NCBI GenBank assembly: GCA_018902385.1
Contig: JABSSW010000057.1
Span: forward strand, 212,179 to 276,178
Reading direction: 5' to 3'
Source: Physcia stellaris
Lineage: Eukaryota; Ascomycota; Lecanoromycetes; Caliciales; Physciaceae
Length of the DNA: 64,000 nucleotides
Under the pieces are notes generated by a model. It was not told the DNA's origin. It saw only the letters and a program-made list of their open reading frames with translations, and ran no database searches. Of the stretch, positions 1 through 12,305 are shown in pieces; the stretch's first letter is position 1; the number at the start of each line of letters is the position of its first letter. Both the position numbers and the translations under genes were made by a program.

Positions 1-397
1 CGTTGATTTTGGAGGAATTGCGAATGACGGCATATTGCTTCTGTTACATAAATTAGCGATGGATGCGTGAGCATTATTGGGGTGTGAATGATGAAAAGGA
101 GTACAATTGTATAGATAGCTGGTATATAGCAAGGTGCATACTGGAGCTTTTGGCTAACAGCAATTTCAAACATGATACCCGTCACGTATAGCCTGACTCG
201 TGCACCTGATCTCTTCGCCATTTTCTCTTTTTTTTCTTCTTTTTTTTCCTCCCCTGATGGCGGCGTTGTCTCACTAGCGCGAAGTGGCCCTGAAGCCTCC
301 CGCTTCAACCTTTTCTATGACTTCACACCTAAACATCACGATGAACGGGTAACGACGCCGCAAGCTGCCCTTGAGGCAGGGCTTCCGACCTTACACA
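1..397. other. intergenic / upstream region of the SDR gene
   Basis: No coding region is convincing here. A long T-rich, pyrimidine-rich run at about 220-255 lies 145-175 nt before the start of the SDR gene, a common feature of fungal promoters. The short open frames in this stretch match no family I recognise. Confidence 0.4.
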
Positions 398-1619
398 ATG
401 AGCGAAGAAAGTGCTCGTACGGCGCTATCGCCAATATCAACGCCCCAGAAAGCCAAGCTCCAATTGCCCGCCAGCTGCGATCCACCGGGGCCTCAGAATC
501 CACAAAAGCAGCTCGTATGGGTGGTAGGTCTCTCATCATTCGTGGCATACTATCCATGGCTCATTTTCACTGCTAAAAGATATTATCTAGGTCTTCGGAG
601 CAACAGGCCACATCGGCCGCTCCGTCGTCAAAGCCGCTCTCTCCCATGGCGACCTCGTTACAGCGGTTGGCCGCACCCACTCCGACTCCATCCCAGCCAT
701 GCAGTCCTGGCTCTCGACTCCTAAATCCCCTCATGCCTCCTCTTCCAGCCCACCCACCGCCTTCTCCCCCACCATGGCATCCAGCCAGACCTACCTCCCC
801 CTCCTCTGCGACGTCCGCATCCGCGAAACCGTAGACGCAGTCCTCAAAACTAGCATCGCGCACTGGACCCGCATCGACATAATCGCCAACTGCTCCGGCT
901 ACGGCGTCATCGGCGCCTGCGAAGACCAAGACGAATTCGAGATCCGCAACCAATTCGAGACCAATTTCTGGGGCACATTGAACATCCTCCAGCTCTCGCT
1001 GCCCTATTTCCGCGAGCGGTACACCGCGACCGGCGACGGGGGCCGGTATCTCATTTTCAGCAGCACGAGCGGCGCCCTCGGCGTGCCTGGTCTGGGCCCC
1101 TTCTGCGCCACCAAGTACGCGGTCGAGGGACTGGTCGAGAGCATGCTGTATGAAGTCGACGCGTTCAATATCAAAGCCACGCTCGTGGAGCCGGGCCATG
1201 TCCGCCGCGACGAGCCGGGCACCTCGACTACTTTACCCACCTTTGGCCATTTCAGCATCACGCCCGCGAGCGAACCCTACGCTGGCGCCACTGCGCCGGC
1301 GGGACATGCGAAGAGGATGGTGCAGTGGCTGGGCGAGCGGCAGCCGACGAGCGTGGTGAAGGCTGCGGAGCTGGTGTGGCAGTTGGGGCATTGCAGTTTC
1401 CCGCCGCTGAGGCTGTTGTTGGGGAGTTTTGCGGTGGAGAGCGTAAGGGATCGGTTGAGGTGTGTGATTGAGGAGATTGAGGACTGGAAGTTTTTGAGTT
1501 TTGGGGAGGAGAGGGCGAAGGAGGGGAAAGAGGATGAGGGGGAGGGGGATGACGGAGATGCTGGGGAGGAGAGGGATGTTAAGATGGAGGATGGGGAGGG
1601 GGAAGACGTTAGTAGTTAG
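398..1619 (+). CDS. short-chain dehydrogenase/reductase-like protein with catalytic Tyr replaced and acidic tail
   Basis: Two exons, 398-523 and 591-1619, with a 67-nt intron (donor GTAGGT, acceptor ATCTAG), give 384 aa. The splice joins the beta strand KQLVWV to VFGATGHIG, rebuilding a Rossmann glycine motif (residues 45-51) and supporting both the intron and the ATG at 398. Further SDR landmarks are NCSGYG near residue 142, SSTSG near 199-203 and KYAVEGLVES after the active-site region. SDRs bind NAD(P)H and oxidise or reduce hydroxyl/keto groups using a Ser-Tyr-Lys triad. Here the segment reads PFCATK, so the catalytic Tyr position is Phe213 while Lys217 is kept. This suggests weak, altered or absent oxidoreductase activity. 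The last 40 or so residues are a Glu/Asp/Lys/Gly-rich low-complexity tail unusual for the family. The N-terminal 35 residues look disordered. Family assignment is firm; substrate unknown. Confidence 0.85.
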
Positions 1620-4600
1620 GTGTTGTGGGAATTGATCGCCCTTTCGCGTGATCTTAATATGTTGGATAACGTAAATATTGCTATCTTCATTCTGTTTTGG
1701 TCTTTTCCTTTTTCTCTTGATCTGTTCGTCTTCTCTTGAATCATCGTACGCTTGGAATCCCTCCCGGGCCCTTACTCAACCCTCATACCTCATAAATCGG
1801 AATGACTTCGGATGGTCAATATCTTTCACTCCACATTACTCCCCGTTATCCCAAAATCAGGCACTCGTGTCATTCGTCTCGGATAATCGAGGACCCTCAA
1901 ACTCCACTATATAGCCCTGCGCAAGCAAAACAACTCACCGATCAGGCAACCGACTACTCCATATGGGGGGATGACTACGAAGGGCCAAACCTCCTCACTT
2001 CACTTTTCTCCTCCACTATCCCCAGGGCTGGTACTCTTATCAGTCGAATTTCATGCCCAGCAAAATCGCTGGAATATTATTCGAAGTCTTTGAGATGCCC
2101 GCACTATCTGATGTGATGTTGTAAGGTGACTGTTTTCCCTATCCTGTTGAGAATGTTTTCTCGGGATTTAATGGTGCTACGGCATCTATTGACCACTTTT
2201 TCTCCGTTCTTCATTATGGACTTTCGCCTAACACTCTTCTATTTAGGAGGGCGATCTCAGCGTTCGTGCAGAGACGGGAGATCGATAAGTTCAATGGAGA
2301 GTGAGCATCAGCTTGCAAGTTGAGAATATTTGCATTCATGATTAGTAAAGGACGTAGTCGTGCTCGGCTTGATCACATGAGAAGACTCGCTTCGGCCATA
2401 TGTCGATTATAATTCCATTCTATCCATCAAATTACTCTTCAATCTCCATAAGGGTGACCTCCAATTTTCTTCTCATCTCATTCCTTACACCGTGAATCTT
2501 GACAATAGTCTTCCCATAGCGAATCATCCCCTGCAAGATCCTCAAACTTTTACAATCTAACGGCCTATTCAATCTACAATGACCACCTCATGACCACTGC
2601 TCTCCATAAAAGTCATCATCTCCTTACCCAACAGTGTTTCTCGTTTATTCATCCCATCATCCCATCATCACCAGCCTATATATTCCAGCAACAATGATCA
2701 GATTCTCAATCATTTCCCACTCAATAACTCCGTGTTTGTTTGATGGCCTCCTCAATCCATCAGTCACTCTTCTTCACCCTATAAACAGCCCATGAATGAT
2801 AATCAAGCGCCATCACTCATGACCGGAAGAGGAAAGGCCGGATCGGTGCTGCAGAGTCTCGATATGCGGAGTGCACGTGCTTCTGCTATCTTGCTCTAGT
2901 TTTGGTATTCAAGAATCTGCTCTCTAAGGGCTTTGCTCGGAAGTCTTTGATACATACTCATACACCGTGTATTCCCCTTGATTCTCCAGGAGCATCAGCC
3001 TCTCTTCTCTTCATCGTCAAACAACAATTGTCAACCATTTTTATCATCGAGTAGTCACAGACAATTTGTCATTCCATTCTTTGAGTTACTACGACTACCA
3101 CATCCTCCAATCATCGCAGGAGCAACGATTCTCGCTCATACCCTAGAGCCGACGTTTACATGGCTTTACCCTGGATGCCAGGGATCCTGACCACTCCCCT
3201 CATCTATCGAGTTACCAAAGACACAAACAGTCAAACAGTCTAGAATGGCCAGATCGGTGTTCTGTCATACTTGGCTTACTATTTGTTCCGCTCCTTTCCT
3301 CTTTCTATGGAAAACGGTGGAGGTCTTCTCTTTCTCTCCGTTGCTGCTTGTATTTATTCTTGCGTTACTTTCACGTATTTACGTAGCTCGTTTGGGGAAT
3401 GAGATCCCTCCCCGCGGCGGCGATAGAGGGCGCTCTTCTTCGGCAATTGGGGGCTCTCCTCTCCGAGGCGAGAGAATTTTGAGTATTCTGATAGTTTTGA
3501 ATGAGTCCTTGGTGCATACGAGTTGTCAAGGACATTGCGGGGGTGGGTGGAGATTGGTGGGACTAGATCTCTACGCTGTGGGTGTCTATCCGCGGATCAT
3601 ATATATGTCGATCACCACACCCTCCGCACCTCGTCCCCTCCATGCTAAGTCTATGATGTCCCTCACCAGCAACGTAATCGGGAATTGAAAGAAAGAGGAG
3701 GAAAACCTCTGTTTATAGAGCTGCAGAAAAGACTACAAGTTTTGTCCCGTCGTCTGCGAAAGGGGTCACACGTTACTCTCATTTTCTCCTCACCGAGCAT
3801 CGAATACGCGGAGATAAGCTCCTGCGGGCGTATACAGTCTCAGTTGCTAAATACAGATAATCTTGGGCGGGGCGATTCGATGTAGGATTCACACTTCAGC
3901 AGTGAGGGCTAGACGGCTTTTCGGTGCGATATGTGGTCCGGTACCGATACAATGATAGAAATGAGTCCACGGCCTCATCTCCTCACGAATCCGCAAATTC
4001 CTCTCAGCTCTCCAACAACCCACTTTTGCCTCCACCCCTATAAGTCAATTCAATCTTCTTGTCTCTTCTCACTCGATCTCCTACTTTCTCTCGGCTTTTT
4101 CTCAAGGGCATCGTAGCTGCTGTTTCAGCTTCTACGACTCCTGCACTTACTCCCAGGAACGCTGATTCACCAATTCCCAGCGAGTATAGCAAAGGTCACG
4201 GAAGTGCAAAACCTATGTCAAATGAAAGTCAAATGGTACGGGGCTGCTATACCCTTGCTGCGCTTTATCAGATCGCAACCATCTTTGGCGGGGTGTAGTT
4301 TTCTCCATCATCAGAGGATCCTCAAGCCTAACATGGCTGTACGCGTGAGTATTAGCTCGAGATCACCAGGTTCTATAGGTGGCTACATTATCCGGCAACG
4401 TCCATCCGTTCATTCTTCGCCAATTTCGCACCGCTCGACAGTTTTTGTAGCGACTTCTCCAACGAGCGGACATCATACATTCACCGAGAGCTTATTTGCA
4501 GCATAATCCAGGCCGCTTGACCAATCTCTCCATCTGGGAAGCGAGAATAGAGTAACGATCAGGGAGCAGCTCTCAAAATGCAGAGCGCTGCCCTGTCGCA

Positions 4601-5682
4601 CAGGAAGTTTTAACAATGCCCGACTTCAACAGGACTAGACATGAAGAGGTGTACGAGGTTGAAGTGGACGTGTCATTGGCACAAGATGTCGACGTGGAGA
4701 CTCTCATGAACCTGGAGTATGGAGAGGAAAAGCGAGACTGGCCAGAACAATGCTGGAAATGGAAAGGGGCGAAGTCACGTATGTTGACTGTCATCAAGAG
4801 AACACAAATATTTCAGCAGACCCTCCGTCGGTCTTGACGGACCAAGAATTTGGCAGTTTGGACATGATCGACAAAATTCAAAGATGTCCTTGAATCGACT
4901 CGGCCACTAATATTTCCCTACAGCCCTCGCTTGGGGAATCTTGTCTGGGAAATGCCCACAGACATTATGTAGTAGGATTAATGCTTGGGTGACTTCTTCC
5001 GCATGCAGACATCAACTATACTGTCCGGATCGTTCGATATATGCCAAATCTCGAGGATTCTCTGTCAATGAAATTTTCAATCGAGACCAGTCCCAGCTAT
5101 TGCTGGATTCCACTAAGACTCTCCGGGCTACACCATAATAGCCACCCACTTGTTGTTACACCTATTAGTGCGGTCGAAGACGGGAAGCCCAATCAGGTTA
5201 CATTAGCTGGCGACTTTATTCGTTGAATGCGGGATCGTCGGTTGACGGTCTCGAATTTTGTTGAGGGATTTCATGGAGTCGATTTCATTTTTATTGTGTT
5301 GGCGAATTCTGATGCCCTCCGATGTTTTCACGAAGTGATTGATAACAAGAGTTGCAGTTCGCGAAGACTAATCTTTACAGATAACCAAATGGGAGATTAA
5401 ATACAGAAGATCATGAGTTGAGCACAATTATCATAGGAAAGGGCAAATCCGGATTCTCAGATGTCACTTAAAACCCTTTCTCAAGCTCCGATGAATGAAT
5501 ACTTCATCGTTTATGCACCCTTTAACAAAACCCTGAAAATAATCTTAACGTCATAAAGCGCTATCTCGACAACCCCAAATATCAGCCTCAAAACCATATC
5601 GAATCATGCACGACGATTGGGATTGAATGACTCGAAGAATCGAATTCCTGGCATCAAATTCAGTCAAGAGCTGTTTTTCTGA
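1620..5682. other. 4-kb intergenic region without a supported gene
   Basis: Base composition is normal, but I find no gene family in any frame. The stretch is rich in short CT-runs and stop codons. One weak candidate begins at ATG 4616 and runs about 54 codons to a possible GTATGT donor near 4780, with an acceptor about 38 nt later. That would give an acidic protein of about 80 aa; the intron would be very short, so I do not call it. The region may contain old decayed coding DNA, since a helicase relic lies immediately downstream. Confidence 0.4.
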
Positions 5683-6141
5683 CAGTCAGTGGCCATTAAT
5701 TGGTTTCGGGACATGATCACAAGATCGAGTTTTCGTGGGTGTATTTTGGGGGATTATATGGGATTGGGAAAGGCATTTCTTATATACTTACGATACGTTT
5801 CATCAAAAAGCTCTTCTATTTTTTTCTCTCTTGACAGTCGTATTGGCGAAGAAGTATCTAAATCGCTCTATATCTCCCCTTACTTAGCAGTCATATTGGG
5901 GAAGAACTTATCCAACCCCCTCGAACCCCTCTCTCAAATAAATCTTTTCGCCACTCCATCATAGTATTATAACGACCGTCCAGCAACCTCAATAGAAAAA
6001 CGTGAGGAAGCCGAACCCAACCTGATCATCGTTGCCTGGTATCTTCTCATACAGTGTATTGGAGTATTCAACAATCTATACCCCGGAGTCTTCGGTCTAT
6101 TCGTCTATCACAGGGATATCGTCCTTTTCCTAGATCGTGGG
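5683..6141 (+). pseudogene. relic of an SNF2-family DNA helicase/ATPase (N-terminal ATPase motifs only)
   Basis: Around 5689-5800 one frame reads AINWFRDMITRSSF followed by GCILGDYMGLGKAF. This matches the SNF2 region just before and including helicase motif I (the G-x-GLGK-T P-loop), with the Thr after Lys changed to Ala. After about 200 nt of unrelated reading, a different frame from 6001 reads PNLIIVAWYLLIQ, then NNLYPGVFGLFVYHRD. This matches the SNF2 segment around motif Ia. Motifs II-VI were not found downstream. The break between the two blocks, the altered P-loop and the missing C-terminal ATPase lobe indicate a decayed copy, possibly of a transposed or duplicated helicase. Identification rests on two motifs only. 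Confidence 0.5.
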
Positions 6142-8561
6142 CATTTTTTTATAGATGGTATATATAGTGACAGGCATCTAGGTCTGGTGGATCAACTACT
6201 CAAGAAAGAGAAGAAAAAAAGCTCATAGTTCGAGTTGGCAAGAATGGGGCTTCTGAAATTCTACTAGTATTAGTTTATGTTCCACCTTCTAAAGATGGGT
6301 ACTTTAATCGAGTAACCAGCTTCGGGAATAGAGAATATATAATCTAAACTTATCACACAGAACACCTATAAGGAGTCTGCTCATGACAAAACGCAATCTT
6401 TAGCGGGTGAGTGTTGGACCGCGCTCACGGGTCTATTCATACTCGATATGCAGCTTGAGAACTTCAACATCGAATACAGGACGGAGTAATTTGGGATACG
6501 GGAGAGTTGTGACAATTTTCGGAAGAGTTGAGGATGAGAGAGTTGCGGCGCTTTCACGATATTTAAGGGCGGATATAGGGTGAGGTGATTGATTCGAAGA
6601 CAAGGGAGGTTGAAGTACCATGTTTGTGCTCTTAGAGGAGTCCTTTTGCATACTTGGTTACCGTCACGGCATTGTCGGATGCACTGGGGATCTGAAAAGG
6701 CGTGGGGGCGGAGTTTCAGGGTTTGTCATAGAGAGATCTGTCATTGAGTTTGCTGATTGAATGTGGTCCGGAACGACCTTGTGTGACTTCCCCTAGAATA
6801 ATCTCACCATGGCTGATAACAGCTAAGACCACAGCTCGAAGAAGAGGGTATCAACAACGTAAAAACACAAATCAGAGGGAAGGAGCCTCTTTGGATATTG
6901 AAAAGGGAGCTAGTTTTGTGATTGGGACCGGTGAAGTTGCAGAAAGTTCAATTGATGCTAATAAACTTCCCCTGCTCTCCCATTCTTAGTGGTAATACAG
7001 AGTGCTACGAGTGGCTAAGAACACGCTGATGCAAACTAATAAGCTGCCATTAGCATTCATATCAATAAATATTCACAAAAGCAAGTATACGTTAAAGTGT
7101 GGGAAGTCCCATGTTCCCGAGACCCCAGATCAAGTCCTTATAAGAACTAGGCGTCGAGACTCGTATAGATTGTATTGAGCAGGGGACCTACCGTCAGGCT
7201 TTTCCACAATTTATAGCTTGGAGCTATCTGGAATTGTTGATCGCTGGATAACATTCGTGGCACAGCTTGATGTGCTTTTTTACAACATTAATTCGGCCGA
7301 CTTGGGATCTTTTCTGGGCCGCGGGGTGAACTTATTAAGTTATTTAGTCTTTTTTTGGGAGTTCTCATATGATGTTAGCTTGGTAACGACACTTTATTCA
7401 TCGCCATTATATGAGAGAAATCTTTGACGGACTGCTCGGTATCGGATGGAGAGATGTTGTGACTGTAGCCTTGAAATATAGAGTAGAGGTTCAAGGAATC
7501 GGACTTGCTCAGCTTTCGGAGGTTGAGCTAGGTATATTCTCGCTTGAACTCGACGCTAAGAAACGATATCTATTCTCGAGAACAATTGGTGGCCCCTGCA
7601 ACATCGACTTGGCATTTGTCAGCAGTAAGTTCAGAGAGGCATTGGGGTGAAGTCGACCGAATGCAGGAGGTTTGACCGATGCCTGTGTATCTTGGGAGCT
7701 GCACAAAGCATTGATTTGGTCCAAAAATATGAGAAAAGGCTGATGGATTTAAAGGCGTGTTTGAAGAGGGTTCTTATATAAATCTATATATGGTATTTAG
7801 CACAGCGACATCGGTAGGCAAATATTCGACTCACTTCTCGAACTCTCAAATAAATTTAAAAATTGAAGGCGGCCTGGGTGACAGGATAAAATGTCAGAAC
7901 CTTTACAATAGTGCTATTAACAAAACCTCTGGAGGACCAAGAAAAAGAACCACATTGACAGCATCTGTAATTCGAAATATCTGAGTCTGTTCAAGATGAC
8001 TCAGCTATTCGCAATGCTATCGACGAAGATTTAGTTTCAAGAGTCTCTAAACCATTTTCTCGCAGCTGCGTACGTATTGCATACGGTAGCACTAATTTGT
8101 CAGGATCCGGGCAAGAGTGAAGGGTTTCCGAGAAGTCGTGTGCTCAGCCATGAACATCAATACCTCTAGTATTGGGTGGGTCAGCAGCAAGATAAACAAC
8201 AACAGTAGTATTAAGAGTCATAGCAGTAGATGTGCTTTGCGCGTTCCTGGACCTTCTCATACTTTTCCCAAGGTGATTGATTTCGTAGTATCGATACGCC
8301 ACTAGTCTTCGCCCTTTGCTCATTTGCAGGGGTACTCCATGGCCCTTCTCGCTACAGACTCTAATGCTGGAGATTTTTTAGTTGTGCTCGTTCGAGAGTT
8401 TGGAGGTGAAGTCTCCCAAAGCTGCATCGACGTCGCTGCCATCATCGAGACCTTGATTGCCGTCTAATTTGTGGTCATATTGGTCGTTTCACCTTAAGCC
8501 AGTCGGAAAAAAGCGTCTAGAAAGTCTGCTCCACATGGTCCCAGCTTATGGAATAGCAGAT
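6142..8561. other. 2.4-kb region without a supported gene
   Basis: Several short open frames occur (for example 7411-7650, 79 codons, +), but none shows a recognisable domain and none joins to neighbours by plausible introns. It probably holds further remnants of whatever locus contained the SNF2 relic, but nothing identifies them. Confidence 0.35.
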
Positions 8562-9344
8562 GTGCCCGTTCATACACCAATAAGTTTATTCGCCAATCAA
8601 CGTACGTTCATTCGTCAATCAACGCGTTCGTTCGTCAATGAACAGATATTGATCAATAAACGCGTTCATTGATCAATATTCAAATCATTGACAAACGATC
8701 TAATGTATTGCTCAACGCACGAAAATGTTGTTGTTTCAACGCATGCTGCTTTTGTGACCTGACGTATTAGCAGACTTTTCGTCGATACTGTGCAGCGAAA
8801 CTCCTTCTTTTGCAGCGAAATTTCCATCATGTCTATACAGCTGTCTATACAGTCGCACAACGTCGAAGCATGAAGTCAATCTGATTAGTCGCTCAATAGC
8901 AGACATGTTGTACGAACACGTAAGTTCGTATAATGAGTTTGTGTATATAAATCTTTTGATAGATTTGTCAGTTAAATCAAGTCGTTGACATTTTTCATGT
9001 GTCGATGATCAAAAACTTATAACGATCGAAAATAGACTGATGATGAGACTAGATATGAAAGTTGTGATAAAGTTTTTGATGTTTTGGAATGAATTGATCT
9101 CAATGGGCTTGACTGCAGAATTCGAAACGAAGACGATTTTCATGCTCTATTGATCTTGATCCGTATGCGAGACTTCTGCAGAATAAAAGCAGCAATGATA
9201 AATACGTTCATTTGACAATAAACGAGGTGATTTGTCAATGATCTGAATATTGACCAATGAACGCGTTTATTGGCCAACAAACGTTGATTGATAAACGAAC
9301 GACGTTGATTGGTCAATGCTCGTCATTGACCAATGAACGGGTAC
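8562..9344. mobile_element. 783-bp foldback / MITE-like element with ~130-bp inverted repeats
   Basis: The left end begins GTGCCCGTTCAT at 8562 and the right end, read on the other strand from 9344, begins GTACCCGTTCAT. The similarity continues for about 130 bp inward on each side (8562-8695 against 9215-9344). The arms are built from degenerate subrepeats of the type CGTTCATTGGTCAAT and AACGCGTTCATTG. The centre (about 8700-9200) has no coding frame I recognise, so the element would be non-autonomous. No clear target-site duplication was found, so the outer limits may be off by a few bases. It lies about 150 bp upstream of the metalloprotease start and could contribute to its promoter. Confidence 0.65.
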
Positions 9345-9492
9345 AGCCGACACGGATCGGAAAATTTGCCGGGTATGCAATGTATGCGACGACCCGTTCT
9401 TCTATTTTCGTATTTTATGTGACTTTAAGTATCGACATGTCCATGTCCCAGATATTGATTTGAATTTTAAATCGTCGTCGTGGTCTCCAGAA

Positions 9493-10598
9493 ATGCGGAC
9501 GACTTTCTCCCTCCTGTACGGGATCATCGTCTGTATTTTGTCGATCACGGTACAAGCCGATATCCGGGTGTCACGTACGTTCCCCCTTGCTAGCATGATA
9601 GTCCCTACTCACAAAAGTCTATAGCCTTCGAGACCGTGCGACTTGGTCCGTATGCCGCCCAAAATTGCAAATCGAATAATCAACACCTGTCCAATGTGCT
9701 CTTGTCCCTCCATGGCGCTCTTGAACCCGTGCTTCACGACCTCGAGTCCAACCGGTCCAGCGCCGCCTATACAACATTTTTCAAGAACGTCGCATACGCG
9801 CCTTACGTGCGTAAGATCTTCTCCGAAGTCTGGGGACCTGTTGCAGTCAATCCAGAGCCAGATGAACCTCCTTCGATACCCATATTCGTCTGCATAGACG
9901 GCCCGCCCAAGCCAGTTGGGGGCCGCGACATAAGAGAATAGACGCGTACAACTTCTGTAAAGCGCATGCTACCGCACCAGCGGCAATCTTACTGCCTACA
10001 CCATTCGTCATCCTATGCCCTCTTTTCTTTGAGCAGCCTGCTGTCCCCGCGGTTACCAAATCAAGCTGCTTGTCTATCGATCCCAAGCACCCCCACCTCT
10101 TCGCCCAGAGTGGGACAAGCCTATATGTATATCAGATGTGGCATCTCTTGCATGAAATGGTGCATTACTATATATGGGCTAGTAAACATACGGATAGGGA
10201 CTTTTACTATGTTAATCAGTGCACACACCTCTCAGGCAGAGAAGCGATTCTCAACGCGCAAAGCTACACTTACTACGCTGCGAGTAAGTGTGGCCATCTT
10301 TGAAGCTCATTGCTTTTGAACGCCCTTCCGCTCTGAAAATTTGTACTGATAAGATACCACAGATGTGCGGTTAGGATGCACCACCTTTCCAAAACTGAGC
10401 ACTCGGCCAGTTGGTCATGGTGGAGAGTTGCTTGAGATATGGGACAATAAGACGACGCATGCTGCCGATGCAAGTGTCGCGTCGGAAGCTCAAGACGTGT
10501 CGGTCGTTGCAGCCCCAGCAGCGAAAACGTCGGAAGCGACCGTTGATCCTAATTTGACGAGTCAAGGTGCGGGAAAGCGTCGCATAGTGTATAGGTAG
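9493..10598 (+). CDS. secreted M35-like zinc metalloprotease, reading frame unresolved in the middle
   Basis: Exon 1 (9493-9574) encodes a clear signal peptide (MRTTFSLLYG start, hydrophobic core, QA cleavage-like site). A 50-nt intron (9575-9624, GTACGT...TATAG) leads into exon 2. The downstream part carries LHEMVHYYIW, the HExxH zinc site with catalytic Glu. Next comes NAQSYTYYAA, interrupted by a 79-nt intron (10284-10362, GTAAGT...CACAG), continuing as NVRLGC. That arrangement is typical of fungal deuterolysin/Lys-specific endopeptidase-like (M35) secreted proteins. The frame used before about 9900 stops at 9939-9941, and the HExxH part is in another frame open from before 9900. Either an intron with a weak donor joins them (9888-9934 would fit by phase) or a frameshift has broken the gene. 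The aspartate third zinc ligand of classic deuterolysins is not evident. The Ala/Thr/Val-rich C-terminus ends at 10598. Confidence 0.65.
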
Positions 10599-11529
10599 TT
10601 GGATAAAACTCAATTGATGGTAGCGCAGCAGATATTCAACAGGGCACCAGTAGCTTCAGCCAAAGACCCTTCTTAGATCTTTTCATCTTCGCTTTTCCAG
10701 TAGTTTGTCATTATCAATTATGTTGTGGACCCACTTCGGGCATCCGTGTGTGTCATTGAAGTATGTTAGAGACTTTCTAGTCCGTCACGAAGGCAACTCT
10801 CTCCTCGAGTATGCTCACATCTGACCTAACGCCGATCACAGTGTCAAAGGGTCCAGCTGGTGCATGATCAGTGCCTTTTGATGCATCATTGTTAAATAGG
10901 GGCGTCTCTGTGAGGGAGGTTTTGGCCACGTCAATGGTGGGTAGGTGTCATGACGGACAGATTCGAGAAGGTAGTCGCCTAATGAAGGTCGGATTGCACA
11001 CACTACGGATAGTAGAAACATAGAAATCATATCTGGTCTAGCAAGGGGACTCTACGAATCCTTGGATAACGGTATGTGGGGCGTTGAGATTAGGGGATTG
11101 GGGATAATCTTCTTCGCGGACGTGACGTTCCTACTGGGGAGGCCGAGGCATAGTGAGATCCGGAATGCGTCACGCACATCTGATCGCAAAATAGTCTTCA
11201 AACAAAAATGTCGTGCGTGCAATAGGTCAGCAAAGAGGAAGTGCAGTATCGAGATGATAAAGTCGTGGCTGGCAAGCTGGGAAGCCATCATTCTTAAATG
11301 CTTCAACATCTGATCATCAACAATGTCATGTCGAGGAAGTGTTTAGGACTCTTCGAACGGACAAAAGATTCGCATCACAATCGTTATCTACACCGGATCT
11401 CACAAATACAGAGTCCGAGACCAATCACCGAGCAAGGCTCTTAGGAACTGTAAAGCACGTGCGTACGAAGATTGACCAATACTCGATTCAGTCGAACAGC
11501 AGACATCATCATCCAGGCCACCAGTGCTA
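10599..11529. other. intergenic region between convergent genes
   Basis: This lies between the 3' ends of the metalloprotease (+) and the PEBP-like gene (-). Overlapping open frames at 11052-11313 on both strands have no recognisable domain. I see no RNA gene or repeat. It probably holds the two 3' UTRs and terminators. Confidence 0.4.
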
Positions 11530-12305
11530 TCATTTCCCCACACTCAGTCCCTCGCGAAGGAAATTGGCGCCAACAGGCCCTTGCAACCCACTGCTAGCCA
11601 CAAAGGTACTCAGTGGCTGACCCACAAAGTCGGAAGCCAGGATCAAATTTGGATTGTAATTTGCGGGCTGTCTGTACACGAGGAATGTATACCGATGCTG
11701 GGCGATGCTGGCTGGGGTGAGAGGTTTGTAAATAGATAAAGTGATGCGTTTCTGCGTCGTAATGCCTGCATTAAGAACATTTGACTTAGATATGTGCTTG
11801 AATGCTCGAGAACGGATTCATTAGACCAGGAATGAGAGACTTACAATCAGGCTGTACGTCCGAGACGATCAAATGGACGAAATTCCCAAGGAGCATGCGG
11901 TCAATGGGGACATTTGGCGAAGGGACGTCCGGGTCAAGTAAAAGGACTGTGTACTTAGTCGCACTATCGAAGCTCGCTTCTTTGGTGATGGTAAATGTAG
12001 GCTGTGTGAGTGTCTCTACGTGAAGGTGAGCACAAGTTTTCTCCTACACCTAGAGGCAGGAGCAACTAACCAGTGGTGGCAAATGTGTTGCCCAACGTCA
12101 CTTGTTTACCACCGTATGCTGCACGAATGAGGAGAGATGGATTGAACGAAGAAATAAGGTCCGGTACAAGCTTCGCGTCATAGATCGCTTTCTTCGCAGC
12201 TGCGAGGTCTGAGCTCGACGGTACTGTGCAGGTATTGCGTGAGAGAAGGGGTGAGGCAACGGTGAAGGAGGCCGCGAAGACAGCCGCGAAGAAGGAGAAA
12301 TGCAT
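11530..12305 (-). CDS. secreted PEBP-like (phosphatidylethanolamine-binding) protein
   Basis: Three exons on the minus strand (12305-12071, 12015-11845, 11765-11530) with introns of 55 nt (GTTAGT...CGTAG) and 79 nt (GTAAGT...TGCAG) give 213 aa in phase. Residues 1-18 form a signal peptide (MHFSFFAAVFAASFTVAS). The mature part starts with a Ser/Ala-rich stretch, then NPSLLIRAAYGGKQVTLGN, ETLTQPTFT, and the family landmark LLLDPDVP (residues 103-110). Towards the C-terminus come HRYTFLVYRQPANYNP and GLQGPVGANF, the usual end of fungal secreted PEBP proteins. The family binds phospholipids or acts as protease/kinase inhibitors; secreted fungal members are poorly understood. All motifs expected for the family length are present and no defect is seen. 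The ATG is followed directly by the signal peptide, fixing the start. Confidence 0.9.

Noticed and set aside
573-1199. 208-codon minus-strand ORF
   Set aside because: It lies antisense to the well-supported SDR exon; it is a shadow caused by high GC and codon bias, with low-complexity Gly/Ala/Glu content and no domain.
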